Part shown: positions 58,951-64,000 of the stretch, piece by piece
Layout: every line of letters starts with the position of its first letter
How positions within the stretch are numbered: position 1 is the stretch's first letter
DNA from: Batkoa obscura
Taxonomy: Eukaryota > Entomophthoromycota > Entomophthoromycetes > Entomophthorales > Batkoaceae
Assembly: GCA_030770535.1 (NCBI GenBank)
Contig: JASVEC010000029.1
Coordinates: forward strand, 248,001 to 312,000
Direction: 5' to 3'
DNA: 64,000 bases
Translations under genes and position numbers: made by a program
Notes under the pieces: generated by a model
Told to the model about the DNA's origin: nothing
Databases searched by the model: none
What the model saw: the letters and a program-made list of their open reading frames with translations, nothing else

Positions 58951-59720
58951 ATTTTGATTCATTATGATTTTAATCCTTTCCTTGTATCTTATTTCTATGT
59001 TTCTAGCCTATTTAAAATTAGTGATGTGTAATATAGGGTAGCTTTTTTATATTGATGAAAACTTACTGTTCTTACTTATTACTATCATTATTTTAAACCT
59101 TTTAGTTAAAATTGTTAACTATTTAAATTAAAACTATCACATTATACTCCTTCTTGATTAATTCATCCAATACATAAAAACACAATCCTTTTATACCTCT
59201 GTCCTTTCTTAGTAATACCTGTTACCAAATAGTATCTGACAGAGCTTTTTAAGCTTTTCAACTCGATCGATTAAATATCTGATATTATCCAGATTCAAAT
59301 AATACCACAGACACGTGAAAAACCATCCGAAGTTTGCCTCTATCTCTTTATGTCAACTAAAACCCACCCCTTGTCCCTTCTTAATACTAAGTTTTCCAAT
59401 TCGGATCAAAGAGTACGCCTTAGCCTCAAAGGCTCTTGGGCTTTAGAATATCTTAGAATATAATAGACAAGGTCTTTTTACTTGAAACAAAATTAAAATT
59501 TTGCTATCCTTTGACCTAGTTTCCTTACATATTATTTGATTTAATTCACTAAATAAAAACTTGTCACCAGTTTTGAAAAAATTAAAAGGCAATGTTAAAT
59601 TACAATAGCAATAATAAAATTAAGCAATATTAGATAAAAGCTTTAGAGTATTATTCAATAGTTCAAAAATAAATCCCAAAACTATATAGTGATAATTGAG
59701 TTAAAAACCAAATCTATTTT
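58951..59720. other. Intergenic region, nothing recognised
   Basis: Slightly GC-richer than the zinc-finger tract near 59150-59460, but no open frame, RNA gene or repeat was recognised. Confidence 0.45.
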
Positions 59721-61654
59721 TTATTCCAACAATCTGACATCAATTAAACTCGAAAAGGGCACTGTAGTTACCGTATCTTTCTCTGATTCTGTAATATATT
59801 CTACTGTAGCTCCATTTTCGTTTTGAATCATTGGATTTTCTTTTAATTCAAACTTACCCAAAATTGGATTTCCTTCTTCATCTACTTCATTAATTTCTTC
59901 TTGTTGATTAATTAATTTATAACTTATTTCTTCAGTATTTGAATTGTAGTTGGTAATAATGGCTTCCTAAAATAATATAAATACATAAACTTAACAGATA
60001 ATTTCACAATTTCTTAATTTACTTTAAAATCCGATATACCAATTCCATAATCTTTAGTTAATTCATAAATCTAAAAATAAAATACAGATTATTAGTCTAT
60101 TTATAAATACAAATTATAAAATTCTTTACTTTAAAAGCCATCTTTTGATTACTGTCTGGTAAAATAAAATTTACATCGAGCATTTGCATTTTTTGATAAT
60201 ACTCTTCAGTTCTAATAGGCTTCTTTTGGTTCTTTGTTTTGATTACTTTCTTTGATTGGTTTTCTTCATGTTTTTGATAATTTTCACTAATAAAACTTTG
60301 ATCTAATATACTTTCATTATGGTCTTTATTACCCCCTTTCTTTTTTAGAGTATGAAAAAAAGCTTCGGAGTTGATACTGGTATCATTTAAATTATCATTA
60401 TTTGATTCTATACCTAACAAACTTAATAAACAAATAATAAATTTCAAAACAATTCCTTACCACCTTCATTAGCCTCGACATCTTTTCTTGTTACTTTATA
60501 ATTACTTGTCTTCTTAACATTATCATTCTCCTTATTTTTATTATCTCCTTTATTTTTTAAAGTATGAAAAAAAGCTTCTGAATTGATACTGGTGTCATTT
60601 AAATTATCGCTATTTATTTCAGTACCTAATGCTATTAAGAGAAGGATTTTAGACTTATAATATTATATTTACCAATTTCATTAGCCTCGAAATCTTTTTT
60701 ACTTGTAATAGAATCAGTTTTGTTCTCTCTATCCCCATTTTGTTTCAATTTTTCTTGTTTGTGATGGCTATTATTTAAGTTCAAAATCTCATCTATGACC
60801 TGAATTGAATTATTGTCTTTATTTTCTTCCATCAATTCATTTTTAACTGCATACAGTAATTGTTTTTTTCTTCTTAAATTTCTTTTTTGGGTAGCTGTTA
60901 ACTTTTTGGTGTCATTTTCGGTAGTTGTTGGAGTATCTTTAATGATGGTTTCTTGACTTTTTTTGTTAACCTCTTCAATATTTTTGATATTCTCTTTTTT
61001 ATTTACTACTATTTGAAACTATGTAAATTTAAATTTTCTTTTATATAATTAAATCTTTACCTTTTTTCTTCTTATCAATTTGCTTCTCCTCTTCATTATT
61101 TACTAAATTTCAAAACTATATAAATTCAAATGCCAAAAATTTAATAATTTAAACCTTTACTTTTTTTCTTTTTATCAGTTTGCTTCTCTTCTTCAGTTAA
61201 CCCTCTTTTACTTATATTTCTAAAATTTATATATATTAATTAAATAATCAATTATCATCCCCTTCTATCACTTACTTGGTTTTAACAATCCCTTCTTTTT
61301 CTTCTTCTTTAACATTATTTTCGTTACTAACTTTACAATATTTTAATCTAACAAAAAAATAATCACTCTATTAAAACCCAAACTCCTTGAAAATTAAATA
61401 AAAAAAACTTACGTTATCACATCCAAATCATTACAACATTGATTTACAAGAAACTCGTTATCTAACTCATAATCTTGAAATAATACTTTCCATTTGGGTA
61501 ATTTTTTCGATAAGTTATATTTCTTCACTACCTGTTGTATTAAATCCTTTATCTTATGTTCAGATTGATCTTTAGGTACTACATATAATATTTTTTTATA
61601 ATTAGTTGGTTCTTGTTCTTTACTTTTGTTGATAATATTGAGTTTAAGTCTCAT
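59721..61654 (-). CDS. COIL: Coilin-like protein with duplicated middle exons, nine exons
   Basis: 499-residue protein from exons 61413-61654, 61276-61347, 61161-61219, 61061-61102, 60673-61008, 60461-60631, 60130-60413, 60023-60070 and 59721-59966; every junction keeps frame. The N-terminal domain (1-82, MRLKLNIINKS) resembles the ubiquitin-like self-association domain of coilin. The middle is lysine-rich and probably disordered, with a basic KRNLRRKK patch. The C-terminal 100 residues match the atypical Tudor domain of coilin: MAFKIYELTKDYGIGISDFK, then GKFELKEN, NENGAVEYITES and PFSSLIDVRLL. Coilin scaffolds Cajal bodies, where spliceosomal RNPs mature. Exons 6 and 7 share DNLNDTSINSEAFFHTLK, and exons 3 and 4 share EEEKQ-x-DKKKK, so two exon duplications are visible. 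Confidence 0.77.
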
Positions 61655-61984
61655 TTTTATTTTGTTAGAAATAAATTTGGATAAAATTAAAAACGATCAA
61701 AACTCAAATAAATTTTGAGCTTGATTTAAGTTGAAATTAGCAAAACCATATAAAAAATGGTATTTTGTTAACTATTTTGTCCATTTTTCAAGCCACTTAA
61801 AATTTAAAATCAATAATTAAACGTTGAAGTAAAAATATAATAATATATGTATGTTTAAAGTTGAATTAATAGTAACTCTTTTCATAGCGTTTCTAATTTC
61901 TATAAATATATTCAAGTAATCAAAACTAGCAAACTATTGAAACTTATATTACAATAATTCATACAAAATAAAAGTTTTAAAAAC
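61655..61984. other. Short AT-rich spacer
   Basis: Upstream region of the coilin-like gene. No feature was recognised. Confidence 0.45.
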
Positions 61985-62570
61985 TATAAAATAACAAAAA
62001 ATAAAAAATAAAAAATAGAATTAATTTGCATCCTTTGTTTATTATGAAAGTAACAATAAAACTATCATGAACTAAGCTAAACAAGGGCACAGTTAATAGT
62101 TCTTTAACTAAGATGACTGTAGAATCATTATCAAATATTGAAACTGATTTATAAACAAAAGAGGTAGAGCATTGATCAAGTTTTGTTATTCCTTTATTAC
62201 ATTCACTCGCTTTTGATTTATTGAATGCATTCCAAACCATTTTTTGACATGATTACATATCACATTCAACAGAACATGCAGTATCAAAAGTATATTTTAC
62301 ACCTTTGACCCCAATATTGTAAGCAAATATTTCATTGGGATTGATTTCACCACTCCTTGTATTACGTAATGCATTTGCAAATTCATCATGTTCTCATGAT
62401 TTAAATTGACCAATACATTCTTCAGTCCCAAATAAATACGTCTTTGGCTTATTATTCTATTATATTGTATCCTTATTACTGGCTCTTTTAGTAAGATACA
62501 TGTCAGATGTAAAGCTTAATAAAGTTAAAGAGTAAGGTATAGCTTGTTTTAAGACATTGCTATTAAAGAT
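61985..62570 (-). pseudogene. Decayed gene for a cysteine-containing, possibly secreted protein
   Basis: One minus-strand frame gives continuous protein-like sequence broken by several stops. A hydrophobic start is QAIPYSLTLLSFTSDMYL (near 62540). Later segments include TYLFGTEECIGQFKS, AYNIGVKGVKYTFDTACS and ECDM, then MVWNAFNKSKASECNKGITK (from 62240) and LDQCSTSFVYKSVS. Regularly spaced Cys residues and a hydrophobic N-terminus suggest a once-secreted protein. No family was recognised. Short introns cannot be excluded, but the stops do not lie in obvious introns. Confidence 0.45.
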
Positions 62571-64000
62571 TAAATTGATATAATATAATGTGTACACCAG
62601 GTAAGTTTACAACTTTAGGTTTTTTTAAAATAGCTATGGGTTTAGAGGGGGTTTTTATAATGGTTGAGTATTGTTGGCCAAGAAGTCAAATGACAACATC
62701 TACTTTCATTTAGAATATGGAACACGGTGATAACAAATTAGTTTAAAGTCTAATGTTTTTAAGGCCAAATTTAATAGATTTTTATTCAATTAGACTACTA
62801 AATAATATTTAAAAGGTAAATGTAAATTGTCACAGTGTTCAAGATAATAAACACCTTCTTTAAACCAAAAATAAAATGTTACTTTTTTTATTTTTTTTAT
62901 TTTTAGTATGCAACACAATAGCAATAAGTTGATTTAAATTCTACTGTTTTTAAGGACAAGTTTGACTAATTTTTATTCAATTAAATCATTGAATCATTTC
63001 TAAACGTAAACATAAATAAAACATTGTTCGACATAATAGATATCTTCCTTAACTGAAGAGTCAGGGCTCTATTCCTTAGGTAGGTATATGAAGTACGTTC
63101 AATATCCTGTAGTCTCATTTAATAACCTGTAGAATTATTCGTTTGTTATTCATAAGTTTGTTATGGTTGTTAGTTGTCCTCCTGTACTTTGATTATGATG
63201 TTCGTTGTACGTTACTAATTAGAAGTCTCTTTCTGATTCCGAATAAGTCATTAAATTGATTATAAATAAACACTGCTATAAGCAAGTATTTCTAAAAAAA
63301 AGGTAATAAATATGGGGGTACCTTCTTTTGATTTCATCACTTTTTCGATTTTTCAAGTGCTATTTGAGTAGAAATGAACTTTGATTATTATTTTCTTTTA
63401 CTTTTTATTAAAAAGCACTAATTTTGAATGTTCTATTGACAACAATAATAAATAGCTATTTTGAATAATAAATTTAAAGAATTCGGCTATTAATGAAGAG
63501 CTTTGGAAGGAAAAGAACTGAGTTTGATAATTTTTTTGTTTCAAAATAGTGATTAAATTTTTTTTAATAATGTTTGAGATATTAAATTTCAGAAATTAAT
63601 ATAATAAAATTTAATATTCAAAAAAGGATTTTAATAACAGTAGAATTACCAGTAACTAATGAATTGGAGATTTGAATTATTTAATTAGAACTTGAATTAA
63701 AATAAAATAGGATTCAAAGATGAAAAAAAAAGTTGACAAAAAGAAAGTATATTAAGAAAGATACTTAGTGAAATGAATAGGGCTACCAATTGTTATAAAT
63801 GTTTCTGGGGTCTTAAAAGTTTTGAATGTGGTTTTTTAATAGCATATTATATACACTCTATGAAATAAATTTATCTTATTTCTAGACATCTTTCGAATTA
63901 CAAAAAGATACGTCTTATAAATGATAATAAAAATAGCTATTGAATTTGAAAAAATTTTAAATTTTGAATAAAACAAAATAAATTGAACTTTTCAAAATTT
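62571..64000. other. AT-rich end of window
   Basis: No gene supported. It contains the truncated MITE-A at 63314 and scattered partial repeats such as the two ATTCAATTA(G/A)A(C/T)-like blocks near 62785 and 62978. Confidence 0.45.
63314..63375 (+). mobile_element. Truncated MITE-A copy
   Basis: Begins GGGGGTACCTTCTTTTGATTTCATCACTT-like and continues through TTTCAAGTGCTATTTGAG, then stops matching. The 3' third is lost. Confidence 0.75.

Noticed and set aside
59150-59460. Possible tRNA or other RNA gene in a GC-richer patch
   Set aside because: No cloverleaf with acceptor stem and T-arm box could be drawn.

Overview
The window is AT-rich nuclear DNA from a fungus. The evidence is short (about 45-60 nt) GT-AG introns, fungal-type single C2H2 fingers, a NOP6-type nucleolar RRM protein, a PET8-type SAM carrier, a CRC1-type carnitine carrier, a kinesin-5 and a Ty3/gypsy element. 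An NhaC-like antiporter and a coilin-like gene, both unusual for well-studied Dikarya, hint at an early-diverging lineage. That placement is inference and the species is not identified.

Region 1 (1-23.5 kb) is a gene-poor tract holding six intronless paralogous transcription-factor genes, all on the + strand (172, 2211, 4359, 9355, 18065 and 22848). Each has a low-complexity N-terminal half, usually an LP(P/S)(L/I) motif followed by an I/L-rich stretch, and a C-terminal block made of a basic K/R-R-x-R-R linker and one C2H2 finger. They are separated by 1.4-7.7 kb of AT-rich DNA seeded with a short inverted-repeat element of about 98 bp (MITE-A here) and a solo LTR. This tandem family is the best candidate for an undescribed lineage-specific regulatory system.

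Region 2 (23.5-34 kb) holds more MITE-A copies, a foldback hairpin at 26.8 kb, a GC-richer decayed coding relic at 27.4-28.1 kb, a four-exon carnitine/acylcarnitine carrier gene and a seven-exon TBC-domain gene.

Region 3 (34-44 kb) is a nest of LTR fossils. A whole-looking Ty3/gypsy element (34950-42502, minus strand) with identical 400-bp LTRs sits inside older LTR remnants. One of those remnants shows strong C-to-T/G-to-A decay. Very AT-rich DNA with two MITE-A copies follows.

Region 4 (44-57 kb) is a compact housekeeping block: an NhaC-like antiporter, a FAM86/Efm3-type methyltransferase lying tail-to-tail (12 bp) with a PET8-type mitochondrial SAM carrier, a TFIIB/BRF-type factor, a NOP6-like protein and a kinesin-5. 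Most have introns, and I resolved exon structures by translation across canonical splice sites.

Region 5 (57-64 kb) has a decayed F-box/LRR-like gene, a nine-exon coilin-like gene whose middle exons are duplicated, a decayed cysteine-containing gene and a truncated MITE-A. No tRNA, rRNA or CRISPR features were recognised.
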